A stretch of 64,000 nucleotides of DNA, from assembly GCF_014698065.1 (NCBI RefSeq), contig NZ_JACJSI010000027.1:1-64000 (forward strand), written 5' to 3'. Below, in pieces: positions 7,916-17,847 of the stretch. Origin of the DNA: Nostoc flagelliforme FACHB-838 (lineage in GTDB: Bacteria > Cyanobacteriota > Cyanobacteriia > Cyanobacteriales > Nostocaceae). Numbering within the stretch: position 1 is the stretch's first letter; the number at the start of each line of letters is the position of its first letter. The position numbers and the translations under genes are program-made. The notes under the pieces are model-generated. The model was given only the letters and a program-made list of their open reading frames with translations, was not told where the DNA came from and did not search any database.

Positions 7916-8884
7916 TTAAAAATACCGACGACGAGCGGAATGTCGCAAATAGCGATAAATGCCCCAAGCTAAAACTCCGAAAAAGAGATTTAGTAAAGAG
8001 CGATTAAATATAAACCACAAAATCTCAGGATCAAAAAGCTTCGACGGACTTAAGGGACTAAGAATCCTGGCTAAGAGAAACAGCCCAAAAATAGCATTTC
8101 CACCCAGCACGAGGGCAAACAGCACTAAACTCCTCTGCCAGTAACGGTGTTGGGGTGTATAACCTGAAATCAGGGTAATTGCGGCTTTGCCTTGCACTTT
8201 TCGCAGTAATTGCTCTAGTCGCCAAAACATCCACAAGAGAAACGGGAATAAACCATAACTTAGGAAACCTAAAGGTAGTGAGTAACGCCAAGCACTAGAT
8301 AAGACATTAACTAGGGCATGACAGATTACAGAATTTAGCCAAGCCCTAAAAATGAACTTTTTGTCTCGATTTAAGCGACTATTAGAGGAAATATAGATTC
8401 CTAATGCATATCCCCAAGGTGCAGAGAACATGGCGTGGACTGGCATACCGATAGTACGGTCAAGAATTGATGCTGTACCGTGGAAAAGGTAAATCCAGTT
8501 CTCTTCGGCAGTGAATCCAAGGGCAACGGCTATGGTGAAGAGGAAAACGGTAGACTAAAGTAATCGATACGTGCGTTGCAGATAGTAGGTTGGGACAACA
8601 ACCGCAGCGAACTTGCAACCTTCTTCAATTGGCCCTATTTCCACAAGCTGCCGCAAGGCTATACCAGGAAGCCAACGTTTCATCTGCTGCCAGTCTACAA
8701 ACCAGTTGGCTACAATTTCAAAAACCCATTCGAGGCTAAGGGCTAAAATCCCAGATATTGCCCCGATGACAAAGAACATCAGCAACCTTAAAAGAGGTGG
8801 AGCAAATGGCACCCGAAAATAGTAGTAGCCTAGCAGCAGCAATGGTGGTATTGCTGCCCACAAAATTAGAGATAAATCAACCAC
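7916..8884 (-). pseudogene. PrsW-family intramembrane protease gene interrupted by one in-frame TAG
   Basis: Two ORFs in the same frame form one gene. The first half (8884 to 8558) has several membrane helices and the family motif GPIEEGCKF (the EExxK metal site). A single TAG at 8555-8557 follows TYRLL. The reading then continues unbroken with FTIAVALGFTAEENWIYLFH, a second glutamate motif, and RTIGMPVHAMFSAPWGYAL and ICHALVN, which are the histidine motifs of PrsW, to 7916. No frameshift is needed; the full reading would be 322 codons. A C-to-T change of a CAG codon would explain it. Could be a recent pseudogene, a sequencing error, or suppressed translation. The GTG start overlaps the end of the upstream methyltransferase gene by eight bases. 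Confidence 0.82.
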
Positions 8885-9800
8885 TCACCTGAGCAATTAC
8901 TGTACGGTGACGGTGGGTGTTGTTGGTGATAGTGGGAGTTTGGAAACCCGCCTCAACAATAGCTTGCTCAATGTCTAAAGCAAAATATTCATCTAAATAC
9001 GGTTCAGTACTTTTGAGCAAAGTCAAAATGTAGGCTGGCATTTTTTTGTAAACTTCAGATTTAGGATTCATATCCATGATTGCCAAGTAGCCACCTGGAC
9101 GCAGCAAGCGCCGCATTTCAGCTAAAATTTGTCGGGTTGCCGATTGTGGTAATTCGTGGCACATCAGGAAAATGGAAACTAAATCAAAAGAGGCATCAGG
9201 TAGCCCGGTAGATTCCGCTTGGGCATGAAGCCAGTTAATTTTGGCTTGACGTTGCCCAGCGCGATAATTGGCAACGGCTAAGAAGTAGGGAGATAAGTCC
9301 AAGCCTGTAATTTTGGCATGACGATAAACTGCTTGTAGGGCAAAACTACTCAAGCCAACACTACACCCTACATCTAAGATGTCTTGCGGCTCATTGGCGA
9401 TTTGATTTTTCAGGATATCGTGGTAACTTTGGCGCAGCATGGCATCGCCTTGCGCTTCTTCAGTGCCCTGCAAAATCTTAGCGTGGACAGCGTAAGCAGC
9501 AGGTTCTACCTCAAAAGCGGCTTGCCAACTGAGATTTCCGGTTTCGTAGGCATGGAATGAAGTGACGTAGTAATCGGGGTAGGAAAGCTGAGGATTTTGT
9601 ACTTGAGCGAGATCGTCCTTCCAATCAAGTGCCTGTAGTGTTTCGACTTCTTGCGTCCAAGACACACCAATTCTCTCGGCACGTTTAATCATCATTTGTC
9701 TAGCTTGATGCTTGGCTAGGTTAGCTAAAGGCTGGATTGCCAGTATGCCATTTACCAAGCGGGAAGCTAAATCAAGATTAGTGTTTACAGCAGCAGTCAT
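8877..9800 (-). CDS. Class I SAM-dependent methyltransferase
   Basis: A 307-residue Rossmann-fold methyltransferase. Motif I is ILDVGCSVGLSSFAL (about residues 140-155), followed by acidic GLDLSPYFLAVA, the LPDASFDLVSIFLMCHELP region (motif IV-like) and LRPGGYLAIMDMNPKS (post-motif typical of UbiE/ubiquinone-type enzymes). The N-terminal 130 residues are family-specific and not recognised. The substrate is unknown. Its 3' end overlaps the PrsW-like pseudogene by eight bases, so the two were probably translated in coupling. Confidence 0.87.
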   Translation of the reverse strand: MTAAVNTNLDLASRLVNGILAIQPLANLAKHQARQMMIKRAERIGVSWTQEVETLQALDWKDDLAQVQNPQLSYPDYYVTSFHAYETGNLSWQAAFEVEPAAYAVHAKILQGTEEAQGDAMLRQSYHDILKNQIANEPQDILDVGCSVGLSSFALQAVYRHAKITGLDLSPYFLAVANYRAGQRQAKINWLHAQAESTGLPDASFDLVSIFLMCHELPQSATRQILAEMRRLLRPGGYLAIMDMNPKSEVYKKMPAYILTLLKSTEPYLDEYFALDIEQAIVEAGFQTPTITNNTHRHRTVIAQVSG

Positions 9801-9939
9801 AAATCAGTTCGCATTGAACAGCCTTTTCTACTTATGACATAGTTGCTGGAGGCCAGTCTAGATGTAAATTAAAAAACATTTTCGGGAATGGGGAGTAGGG
9901 GAGAGTTTTCCCCTCTGCCTCTTTTCAATGTCTAATGCC

Positions 9940-11622
9940 CTACTTTGCCGTAGGCTTGAGAGCTAACAGCATCTCCAATTTACTAGTTGATTTATCGGGG
10001 CTAGTGGCGGTAAAACCAAGACCACGAATGGAACTCAGGATGGTGATTGTATCGGCGTTAGATGAGATCAAACTATTGATCAGGGGCACACTTTTAGTTT
10101 TATCCATATCCAGGTAGAAATAGCCGCCGTTGGGCTTTTGCAAAGAACCAGTAACGGCTTTGAAAGCGTCGCTATTGTTGAGAGATGAATTCTTGCCATC
10201 GGCAACTGCGTCAGCAATTGGGCCACCAAGAGCTACAAATACGGTATCTTGATCGAGCCAACCATGTGCCAATAAAGCTCCTTGTCGGGGAATTTGCCAT
10301 TCAGTTACGTCTTTACCACCAATATTTCTGTTGGCGACGTTGATTTGTTGGGTTTTGGCAAGGGTATCCAATTTTGTTAAGGTGGCTTCAGCAGTTTTGC
10401 GATCGCTAGTATCAAATACTAAAGCGCCTCCAAAACCAACACTCGCTAATACCCCTTGATTTGATGGAATCACACCAAAGGCGAATTCCCCATTCATCCA
10501 GCCAAAAATATCCTTATCTAGGTCTATATTGACAAATTTCAGTTGTCCTCGCGCTTGTTCCAGAGCTTGCTTCATTTCTGGATAATCTTTTGACTGTTCT
10601 AGTAGCACTTCCCAGCCACGGCTGATGCCATTTCCGCTAACCAGAGCAAAGGTATTAGTGGGAAATTGCCCGACTATATTTCCAGGACTTGATTGATACT
10701 GAAATTTATTTAGTTGTGGATCTAAATTAGCGATCGCTTTTACCCGCACTCCCGCATCATCAATACCAATACCCGCTACCACAGATTTTATCTGCTTGAG
10801 TTGCGTCAGGGTTTGTGGAGGTAACTGCTTTGCCTGCGGATTTCCCGCCGTTAATTGTTGTATCATCCCGGCATAGTCTGGTACATAAATTTGGGCGAGG
10901 CTGTTTTTAACATCCACTCCTTTAAGAATGCTGCTAGCACCTTCTTTACTAGCGAAAGAAGATTGTCCCTTAAATGTATCAATTGCTTTTTCTACAGCTT
11001 GCTTTTCGGGGGCTAATACCAACTGATTATTATTTAAAACTACGCTATAGGTAGGCTTGCCATTTTGTGTAGTTTCGATAATTTTTTGACCTTGATAGTC
11101 AGATTCTTGTAATTTCACCCCTTTTTGTGACTTCAATTTGTTAGCAAAATTCAAAGCGCTGAGTTTGTCCTTGATTCCTACCACGATCAGGATATTTGAT
11201 TCCTGCTGTAAATTTGTTGGTATATTATTAGGTTCCCCAGCAGAAGGCAGGTTTAACTGTGCTGGTTTTAAAGGATTTGGTGGCAGTACAGCAATCATGA
11301 CACTATCAGCCCAAGGCTTTATGTCTTTTTCATAAGAAACATTGCTGTCACTGAACATTTGCCTATTAAAATCTTCTAGATTTTTTGCCACTAACTTTTG
11401 TGCTTCTGGAGTGCCAAACTGCTGTAACTTTGCCCAAGCTTTAGGGTCAGTAGTAATATAAGTTGCCATCAATGCTGTTGAAGGTACTACTTTCGCACTG
11501 CCTAGAGCGTCTGAACTACCTCCTGATGGGCCTTTAAAATAGGTATAAGCCGCTATACTTCCTGCTACAACTACAGCAGCACCAACAGCAGGTATGAGAA
11601 ATTTTGATTTACTTTCAGGCAT
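9940..11622 (-). CDS. DUF3352 domain protein, membrane-anchored
   Basis: A 560-residue protein with one N-terminal membrane anchor or uncleaved signal (FLIPAVGAAVVVAGSIAAYT) and a long exported domain. Landmarks are VPSTALMATYITTDPKAWA near the start, NILIVVGIKDKLSALNFAN, GQKIIETTQNGKPTYSVVL and repeated alpha/beta segments in the C-terminal half. This matches what I recall of DUF3352, a cyanobacterial family of unknown function. It is monocistronic and divergent from the aminopeptidase gene. Function cannot be stated. Confidence 0.8.
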   Translation of the reverse strand: MPESKSKFLIPAVGAAVVVAGSIAAYTYFKGPSGGSSDALGSAKVVPSTALMATYITTDPKAWAKLQQFGTPEAQKLVAKNLEDFNRQMFSDSNVSYEKDIKPWADSVMIAVLPPNPLKPAQLNLPSAGEPNNIPTNLQQESNILIVVGIKDKLSALNFANKLKSQKGVKLQESDYQGQKIIETTQNGKPTYSVVLNNNQLVLAPEKQAVEKAIDTFKGQSSFASKEGASSILKGVDVKNSLAQIYVPDYAGMIQQLTAGNPQAKQLPPQTLTQLKQIKSVVAGIGIDDAGVRVKAIANLDPQLNKFQYQSSPGNIVGQFPTNTFALVSGNGISRGWEVLLEQSKDYPEMKQALEQARGQLKFVNIDLDKDIFGWMNGEFAFGVIPSNQGVLASVGFGGALVFDTSDRKTAEATLTKLDTLAKTQQINVANRNIGGKDVTEWQIPRQGALLAHGWLDQDTVFVALGGPIADAVADGKNSSLNNSDAFKAVTGSLQKPNGGYFYLDMDKTKSVPLINSLISSNADTITILSSIRGLGFTATSPDKSTSKLEMLLALKPTAK

Positions 11623-12172
11623 TTTGTTATCCTCTTTTGCTCAGATTGTCACCGAGATTTATACAAGTGTCATTGTAGAGTTTTCGGATTTATTAATAAT
11701 TTCCGCTCATTGATCGGTATTTACTGATAAAATTAGTAGTCCTATAAGTTAGCAGTCTAAAATTACTCTCAAAAATACTTCAAAGGGATAATGAGCAAAT
11801 CCGTAAATGATATGCTGTTCATCTCAAACAAAATAGCCTGATCAGAAGCAGCAAGCTATCCTAAGTTATAAGAATAGTTAGGAGTATTTGTACTTAATGA
11901 GAATTTCCCGAGGTGCAAGAGGCTCTTGACTCAATGACAAAAAAGTGCAAAACATCAGGAAAAATAAATGCGGTAGGGATATGGAAAAAAGCTCCGGGAT
12001 CGCCAGCCGATCTTCGGCAGTTCGGGTGAGATTAATTTCAATCCCCCAATCCCAAAGGTGAGTTATCACCTCCATAAAGCCCTATTGATTTGGGAAATAC
12101 AGACACCGCTATTTAGCTTAACAACATCCAGCCAAGCCAGACTTTTCAGGATTACAAGGTCAGTAAGGATCA
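11623..12172. other. Divergent intergenic region between DUF3352 and aminopeptidase genes
   Basis: 550 bases, AT-rich near 11690-11890, which must hold both divergent promoters. A minus-strand reading of 65 codons at 11878-12075 lacks a convincing ribosome site or known motif and is not called. No hairpin terminator or repeat stands out. Confidence 0.45.
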
Positions 12173-14815
12173 ATGTCGAAGTCTTATTTTGATACAGATA
12201 ATAACGGGCACAAACCTTTTGAGTTACCGGGAGCAAGACCACACTACAACCCCGATCGCCCCGGACAGGTAGAACATATTTTTCTCGATCTCAGCTTGGA
12301 TATTCCCAAGCAAAGCTATCAGGGCAGTTGTAGCATTCGCCTCTTACCAATCCGTAATGGCATTGATCGTTTAACTTTGGATGCTGTCAACCTGAATATC
12401 GAATCTGTGCGGGTGGACGATGTGCCACAAAATTTTGACTACGACGGGGAACAGCTTTCCATTCAACTGTCTGAGACGACCCAGATCGGTAAACGCTTGC
12501 TGATTGCGATCGCCTACTCGGTGGCAAAACCGCAACGCGGTATTTATTTTATTCAACCAGACAAGCATTACCCGAACAAGCCTACTCAAGTTTGGACTCA
12601 GGGAGAAGACGAAGACTCTCGCTTTTGGTTCCCCTGCTTTGACTATCCAGGACAACTGTCTACTTCGGAAATTCGCGTCCGCGTTCCTAACCCTTTCGTG
12701 GCAATTTCCAACGGCGAATTGATTGACACCACAGAAGATGGTGATGACAAAATATACCACTGGTTACAGCAACAAGTTCATCCTACCTATTTGATGACTT
12801 TAGCAGTAGGCGATTTTGCTGAAATTCGGGATGAGTGGAAGGGAAAAGCAGTCACCTACTATGTAGAAAAGGGACGGGAAGAAGATGCCCAACGCAGCAT
12901 GGGCAAAACTCCCCGGATGATCGAATTTTTGAGCCAAAAGTATGGTTATCCATACCCTTTTCCGAAATACGCCCAAGTTTGCGTTGATGACTTCATCTTT
13001 GGCGGGATGGAAAACACTTCCACAACCTTGTTAACAGATAGATGTTTGCTGGATGAACGCGCCGCCTTAGATAACCGCAACACCGAAAGCTTAGTCGTCC
13101 ATGAACTAGCGCACCAGTGGTTTGGTGATTTGGTGGTGATTAAGCATTGGTCTCATGCTTGGATTAAAGAAGGGATGGCTTCTTACTCTGAAGTGATGTG
13201 GACAGAACAGGAATATAGTCTCCCAGAAGCAGCTTACTATCGTTTATTAGAAGCTCGTCGTTACTTAAGTGAAGATAGCAGTCGTTATCGCCGGCCGATG
13301 GTAACGCATATTTATCGAGAAGCAATTGAACTTTACGATCGCCACATCTACGAAAAAGGATCTTGTGTCTATCACATGATTCGAAGCCAATTGGGAGATG
13401 AATTATTTTGGCAGGCAATCCAAACATTTGTCCAAGATAATGCTCATAAAACTGTCGAAACAGTAGACTTACTCAGGGCGATTGAAAAAGCAACCGGGCG
13501 TAATCTTTTGTTTCTATTTGACCAATACGTTTATCGTGGTGGTCATCCCGATTTTAAAATAGCTTACTCTTGGGATGGGAATGCTAATTTAGCAAAAGTT
13601 ACAATAACTCAAACCCAAGCTGCTGAAGGTACAAATGGCAGTAAAGATTTGTTTGATTTAAAAATACCTATTGGTTTTGGCTATACCCAACAGGAAGAAC
13701 TCAAGAGTGAGGAGTTAGGAGTTAAAAACAATTCCAAACTCATAACTCCTAACTCACAACTCAAAATTTTTACTGTGCGGGTAAATGAACGCGAACAAAG
13801 CTTCTACTTTCCCCTAGAAAATAAGCCCCAATTTATCAGCTTTGATGTTGGAAATAATTACCTGAAAACAGTAGCTTTGGAGTATCCGATAGCAGAGTTA
13901 AAGGCACAGTTAGAAATTGATCCTGACCCGATTTCGCGTATTTATGCAGCAGTAGCTTTGGCAAAAAAAGGCGGGTTAGAAGCAACAAAAGCACTATCTG
14001 CGTCGCTGAAAAATGACTCATTGTGGGGTGTGCGTGTAGAAGTAGCGAAACAACTAGCCCAGATTAATTTAGATCAAGCCTTTGATGGCTTACTTGCTGG
14101 GTTAAAAGATAAAAATGCTTATGTGCGACGAGCTGTAGTAGAAGCACTTACTCAAATCAAAACTGCTGAAAGCTATAAAGTTGTAAGAGGGCTGTTGCAA
14201 AAGGGTGATCCCAGTTACTACGTGGAGGCAGCAGCTTCTCGTGTAATCGGGGCAATCGCCTCGGCAAACTTGGAAGAAAAACCCAAGGAAGACAAGGTAT
14301 TAAAGCTGCTGAAATCCGTTTTAGAAGAAAAGGCGGGTTGGAATGAAATCGTGCGGAGTGGAGCGATCGCGGGTTTAGCTGAATTCAAAACTTCGGAAGC
14401 AGCTTTAAATCTACTAATCGAATACACCAAACTCGGTGTACCACAACCTTTACGTTTAGCCACAATTCGCGCTTTAGGAAAGATTTCTGTCGGTCAAAGT
14501 CCGGTTAATTTGGAACGGATTTTAAACAAATTAACAGAATTAGCCAAAGAAACCTTCTTTTTAACCCAAGTGGCAGTAGCCGCAGCATTAGGGCAAATGG
14601 AAACACCCAAAGCAGTGGGGATTTTGCAATCGCTAGTTGACCAAACAGCCGATGGGCGTGTACGTCGCTATGCTGAAGAAGAAATTTCCAAGGTGCAAAA
14701 GAATATTGGTTCAGAAAAAACCCTGCGTCAACTGCGTGAAGATTTCGACCAACTCAAACAACAAAACCAGGAATTGAGAAGCCGTTTAGAAAACTTGGAG
14801 GCCAAATCTAAATAG
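12173..14815 (+). CDS. M1-family zinc aminopeptidase with HEAT-repeat C-terminus
   Basis: An 880-residue peptidase that trims N-terminal residues from peptides. The exopeptidase motif appears as GGMEN (residues 277-281, usually GAMEN), the zinc site as HELAH (310-314) with the third ligand glutamate in WIKEG about 19 residues later, and the catalytic tyrosine region as YEKGSCVYHMIR. After about residue 580 it has HEAT-like helical repeats (YAAVALAKKGG, VRVEVAKQLAQI, AYVRRAVVEALTQI) and a coiled-coil tail. Oddly, residues about 510-530 are encoded by an inverted heptamer repeat (13712-13755) that also occurs in intergenic DNA, so a repeat seems to have inserted in frame between catalytic and helical domains. 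Confidence 0.92.
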   Translation: MSKSYFDTDNNGHKPFELPGARPHYNPDRPGQVEHIFLDLSLDIPKQSYQGSCSIRLLPIRNGIDRLTLDAVNLNIESVRVDDVPQNFDYDGEQLSIQLSETTQIGKRLLIAIAYSVAKPQRGIYFIQPDKHYPNKPTQVWTQGEDEDSRFWFPCFDYPGQLSTSEIRVRVPNPFVAISNGELIDTTEDGDDKIYHWLQQQVHPTYLMTLAVGDFAEIRDEWKGKAVTYYVEKGREEDAQRSMGKTPRMIEFLSQKYGYPYPFPKYAQVCVDDFIFGGMENTSTTLLTDRCLLDERAALDNRNTESLVVHELAHQWFGDLVVIKHWSHAWIKEGMASYSEVMWTEQEYSLPEAAYYRLLEARRYLSEDSSRYRRPMVTHIYREAIELYDRHIYEKGSCVYHMIRSQLGDELFWQAIQTFVQDNAHKTVETVDLLRAIEKATGRNLLFLFDQYVYRGGHPDFKIAYSWDGNANLAKVTITQTQAAEGTNGSKDLFDLKIPIGFGYTQQEELKSEELGVKNNSKLITPNSQLKIFTVRVNEREQSFYFPLENKPQFISFDVGNNYLKTVALEYPIAELKAQLEIDPDPISRIYAAVALAKKGGLEATKALSASLKNDSLWGVRVEVAKQLAQINLDQAFDGLLAGLKDKNAYVRRAVVEALTQIKTAESYKVVRGLLQKGDPSYYVEAAASRVIGAIASANLEEKPKEDKVLKLLKSVLEEKAGWNEIVRSGAIAGLAEFKTSEAALNLLIEYTKLGVPQPLRLATIRALGKISVGQSPVNLERILNKLTELAKETFFLTQVAVAAALGQMETPKAVGILQSLVDQTADGRVRRYAEEEISKVQKNIGSEKTLRQLREDFDQLKQQNQELRSRLENLEAKSK
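13712..13755. repeat. Inverted heptamer repeat inside the aminopeptidase gene
   Basis: GAGTTAGGAGTT (13712-13723) and its exact reverse complement AACTCCTAACTC (13744-13755), with 20 bases between. The same words occur in the intergenic palindrome at 56578-56623. It stays in frame and encodes a polar, low-complexity linker. Confidence 0.85.
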
Positions 14816-15371
14816 CACTAGATGATAATTCAAAGTAGGTAATTGGTAATAGTGGCAAAGCTATTACCAATTACCAAGGTTTTGGTTGACGCTGTAATTT
14901 TTATTGTGGACGCATAGAATATTTTATTTTCCACTTAAATTACAGGGTATAAATAAGCATAGTATTAAGATCCCCGGCTGCTCACAGAAGTCGGGGTTTT
15001 ATGTTTAATTAACTTGATCTACTTAGTTTTGGTAGATTTAGTTGATACCAAACATGATTATTTGGTTGTCATATCCTCCTCAAATTTTCATATATAGGTA
15101 AATATTTATATTTATATAAATTAAAGTTAAGAAAAGATAAAATCATCTAAAGCTTGGATAATTAGTTGTAGTTTTATAAAGTATAATTAAGAAAAAGACA
15201 AATAAATCTAGGCAATAACATAGGCTGTAATCGCCTCGAACATTATCTCCAAAGGGTAAAGTTCTAATTGTTTTAGATAAAATGCTGACGCTATCCTGAA
15301 CTTGCAATTAACTTGTCGGTCAGGAGAAAAGAATCGTTGTAAATTTTTCAGTTGAAGAGGCAAAAAAAGGC
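14816..15371. other. Intergenic region with aminopeptidase terminator and ABC1 kinase promoter
   Basis: Holds a small inverted repeat just after the aminopeptidase stop (GGTAATTGGTAATAG with CTATTACCAATTACC), the terminator at 14972-15001, then an AT-rich stretch 15040-15220 likely to include the next promoter. No gene seen. Confidence 0.5.
14972..15001 (+). terminator. Rho-independent terminator
   Basis: CCCCGGCT (14972-14979) pairs with AGTCGGGG (8 bp, one G-U), followed by TTTTATG. It lies 155 bases after the aminopeptidase stop. Confidence 0.75.
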
Positions 15372-17096
15372 GTGGGTCAGTATCAACCTGCTCAACTAAA
15401 ACTCTATAATCCAGATGCGATCGCTCGCTATTATAGTTACCGTCCTTGGCTAGCTTGGGGCCGACTACTGAGAATTATCTCCTCTTTTGTAGGATTTATA
15501 TTCAGTCTGAAGTGGGATGAATGGCAAGATCAAGTTGAGCAGAACAAGGGTAAACGAGCTATCCAGTTGCGAGAACTGCTCACCCGCCTCGGCCCGACAT
15601 TTATTAAAGTTGGTCAAGCCCTCTCCACTAGGCCTGACTTAATACGCAAAGATTTTTTAGAAGAACTGGTAAAGTTACAAGACCAGTTACCACCATTCGA
15701 TAATGCGATCGCTTACCAGATTATCGAAACTGAACTAGGCCGTCCCATCCACGAAAGCTTTAGTGAACTGTCACCTAGACCAGTAGCTGCTGCTAGCTTG
15801 GGTCAAGTATACCGGGGTCGTCTTGTCACTGGTGAAGAAGTCGCGGTGAAAGTGCAACGCCCCAACTTACACCCGGTTATTACACGCGACTTATATTTAA
15901 TGCGTTGGGCAGCAGGTTGGCTAGCTCCTTGGTTGCCTTTAAATCTCGGTCACGACCTAACTTTAATCGTGGATGAGTTTGGCACAAAGTTATTTGAGGA
16001 AATTGACTATATTAATGAAGGCCGCAACGCCGAAAAATTTGCTAGCAACTTCTACAACGACCCGCAAGTTAAAGTTCCAGGTATTTACTGGCGTTATACC
16101 AATACCCACGTTTTAACCCTGGAATGGATTGATGGCTTCAAGCTGACAGATACTCAGCGCATCCGCGAAGCAGGTTTAGACCCAGAAGAAATCATCCAAA
16201 TTGGTGTAACATCAGGATTACAACAGCTTTTAGAACATGGTTTCTTCCATGCTGACCCCCATCCTGGCAATCTTTTTGCTGTGCCCGATGGTCGTATGGC
16301 TTACATCGACTTCGGCATGATGGATCAGTTAGAAGAAAACACCAAAGAAACACTGGTAGATGCGCTAGTGCATTTGGTGAATAAAGACTACACCGACTTA
16401 GCCGAAGACTTTGTAAAATTAGGGTTTCTGACTCCAGATACGGATATTTGTCCGATAGTGCCAGCATTAGAAGCAGTGCTAGGAAATGCTATTGGCAAAA
16501 ATGTTAAGGATTTTAACTTCAAAACTATAACCGATGAGTTTTCGGAACTGATGTATGAATATCCTTTCCGAGTCCCGGCAAAGTTTGCTTTGATTATTCG
16601 TTCCTTGGTGACTCAAGAAGGTATTGCCCTTAGCCTCAACCCGAATTTCAAAATTATTGAAGTGGGTTATCCCTATATAGCACGGCGGTTGCTGACAGGG
16701 GAATCGCCAGAATTACGGCGACGATTATTGAATGTGTTGTTCAAAGATGGTAAATTTCAGTGGCAGCGATTAGAGAATTTGATTGCGATCGCTCGTACTG
16801 ATAGCAACTTTGATGTATTGCCTACAGCCCAGATGGGGTTCCAATACTTAATGTCGGAAGAAGGCAAATTTCTGCGACGACAGCTTGTGCTTGCTCTCAC
16901 CGAAGATGACCGCCTCCATACCGAAGATGTCCAACGCCTCTGGAACCTGGTTAAAGATGACTTAAAACCGGATCGTTTATTAAATGTAGCGATCGGTATT
17001 TTAACAGAGTTATCCAGGGAAGGCACGGCTGCTATCCTGCCAAAAGGGACATTACTTCGGTCTTTTACTGATAACCAGTCAACAAATAAAAAGTAA
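15372..17096 (+). CDS. ABC1/UbiB (AarF, Coq8)-family atypical kinase
   Basis: A 574-residue ABC1 kinase-like protein. It shows the family hallmarks in order: the KxGQ motif in TFIKVGQALSTRPDLI, the alanine-rich nucleotide loop AAASLGQVYRG in place of a glycine-rich loop, the VAVKVQRP lysine, the EIDYINEGRNAEKF segment, and the catalytic HADPHPGNLF and YIDFGMMD. A C-terminal membrane helix is not obvious. In cyanobacteria and plastids such proteins act in prenylquinone metabolism and stress responses. The start is GTG 15372, with GAAGAGG upstream. A small membrane-protein gene follows after 26 bases, probably in the same transcript. Confidence 0.92.
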   Translation: MGQYQPAQLKLYNPDAIARYYSYRPWLAWGRLLRIISSFVGFIFSLKWDEWQDQVEQNKGKRAIQLRELLTRLGPTFIKVGQALSTRPDLIRKDFLEELVKLQDQLPPFDNAIAYQIIETELGRPIHESFSELSPRPVAAASLGQVYRGRLVTGEEVAVKVQRPNLHPVITRDLYLMRWAAGWLAPWLPLNLGHDLTLIVDEFGTKLFEEIDYINEGRNAEKFASNFYNDPQVKVPGIYWRYTNTHVLTLEWIDGFKLTDTQRIREAGLDPEEIIQIGVTSGLQQLLEHGFFHADPHPGNLFAVPDGRMAYIDFGMMDQLEENTKETLVDALVHLVNKDYTDLAEDFVKLGFLTPDTDICPIVPALEAVLGNAIGKNVKDFNFKTITDEFSELMYEYPFRVPAKFALIIRSLVTQEGIALSLNPNFKIIEVGYPYIARRLLTGESPELRRRLLNVLFKDGKFQWQRLENLIAIARTDSNFDVLPTAQMGFQYLMSEEGKFLRRQLVLALTEDDRLHTEDVQRLWNLVKDDLKPDRLLNVAIGILTELSREGTAAILPKGTLLRSFTDNQSTNKK

Positions 17097-17122
17097 AAAT
17101 TTAATATAAATCAGGAGTTTTC

Positions 17123-17491
17123 ATGTACTATTATCCTCTGCAACCGCCTTATTTCCTCTTACTTGTTGGCTTTTTAACAGCATTAACATCTGGTTTAGCA
17201 TTATCTGGCACTTTGAAAGTAATAGTGCAGAAATGGCCTAGCGAGCGCACAGAAACTACTAAACCGCGTTCCTCACTAAAACAACTACTTGTACCATTTA
17301 TCGGTATAACTGGTGGTACCTGTCTATTTCTCTCTTCAGGCTTAGAAATATTTGGCTTTCCCTCATCTTTGGCTTTAGGAGTCGGTCTACCAGTTAGTCT
17401 GTTTACTTGCTTGCTAGTTTGGTTGCAGTTGGGAAGTATGATGACCTTTATAGAACGCGAAGGTATGCAATCTTTAGATTTAGATATTTAG
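17123..17491 (+). CDS. Small membrane protein, unknown function
   Basis: 122 residues with three predicted membrane segments: YFLLLVGFLTALTSGLALSG, LLVPFIGITGGTCLFLSSG and LALGVGLPVSLFTCLLVWLQ. There is a basic loop between the first two and an acidic tail (EREGMQSLDLDI). No family recognised. It follows the ABC1 kinase gene by 26 bases, with AGGAG-like TCAGGAG upstream of ATG, so a shared transcript and perhaps a shared membrane function are possible; this is inference from position only. Confidence 0.75.
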   Translation: MYYYPLQPPYFLLLVGFLTALTSGLALSGTLKVIVQKWPSERTETTKPRSSLKQLLVPFIGITGGTCLFLSSGLEIFGFPSSLALGVGLPVSLFTCLLVWLQLGSMMTFIEREGMQSLDLDI

Positions 17492-17665
17492 ATTCTTTTT
17501 CTTAGAAAAGAGTAAAAAATATAAAATTCACCACTAGCAATAATGTTCTACTGAAAAGAAGAGCATTAGTTAGTGGTGAATACTTATTTATTTGTTGTAA
17601 GTCCCTAAATCCAAAATTTAATCTCGTTAATATTAAATCCAAATACTGAAACTTGCATCCGCAGT

Positions 17666-17763
17666 ATATAGCGTTTCTCTGCCTTTGTGAGGTACTGCAA
17701 CTCCACCCCCCGCAAGCGATGAGCTTGCTCTGATGTACCTTGTATGATTAGGAAACGCTATAT
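17666..17763. mobile_element. MITE-like palindromic element
   Basis: A 98-bp element with 12-bp perfect terminal inverted repeats, ATATAGCGTTTC (17666-17677) and GAAACGCTATAT (17752-17763). Inside, AGGTAC pairs with GTACCT and GCAAG with CTTGC, so the whole unit can fold as one long hairpin. No coding capacity. It sits in the otherwise empty 17492-17847 spacer between the ABC1 operon and the glycosyltransferase island. Confidence 0.7.
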
Positions 17764-17847
17764 CTGGTAATGAGGTAACAACTATGGCTCCAGGTATAAT
17801 CGACTTGGGTTAGTATTTTTATTTAATTAAAAGGAGCGTAAAAAGCT

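Noticed and set aside
11878-12075. A 65-codon minus-strand ORF between the DUF3352 and aminopeptidase genes
   Set aside because: No ribosome site, motif or coding-like composition; it lies in a promoter spacer and seems to be chance.
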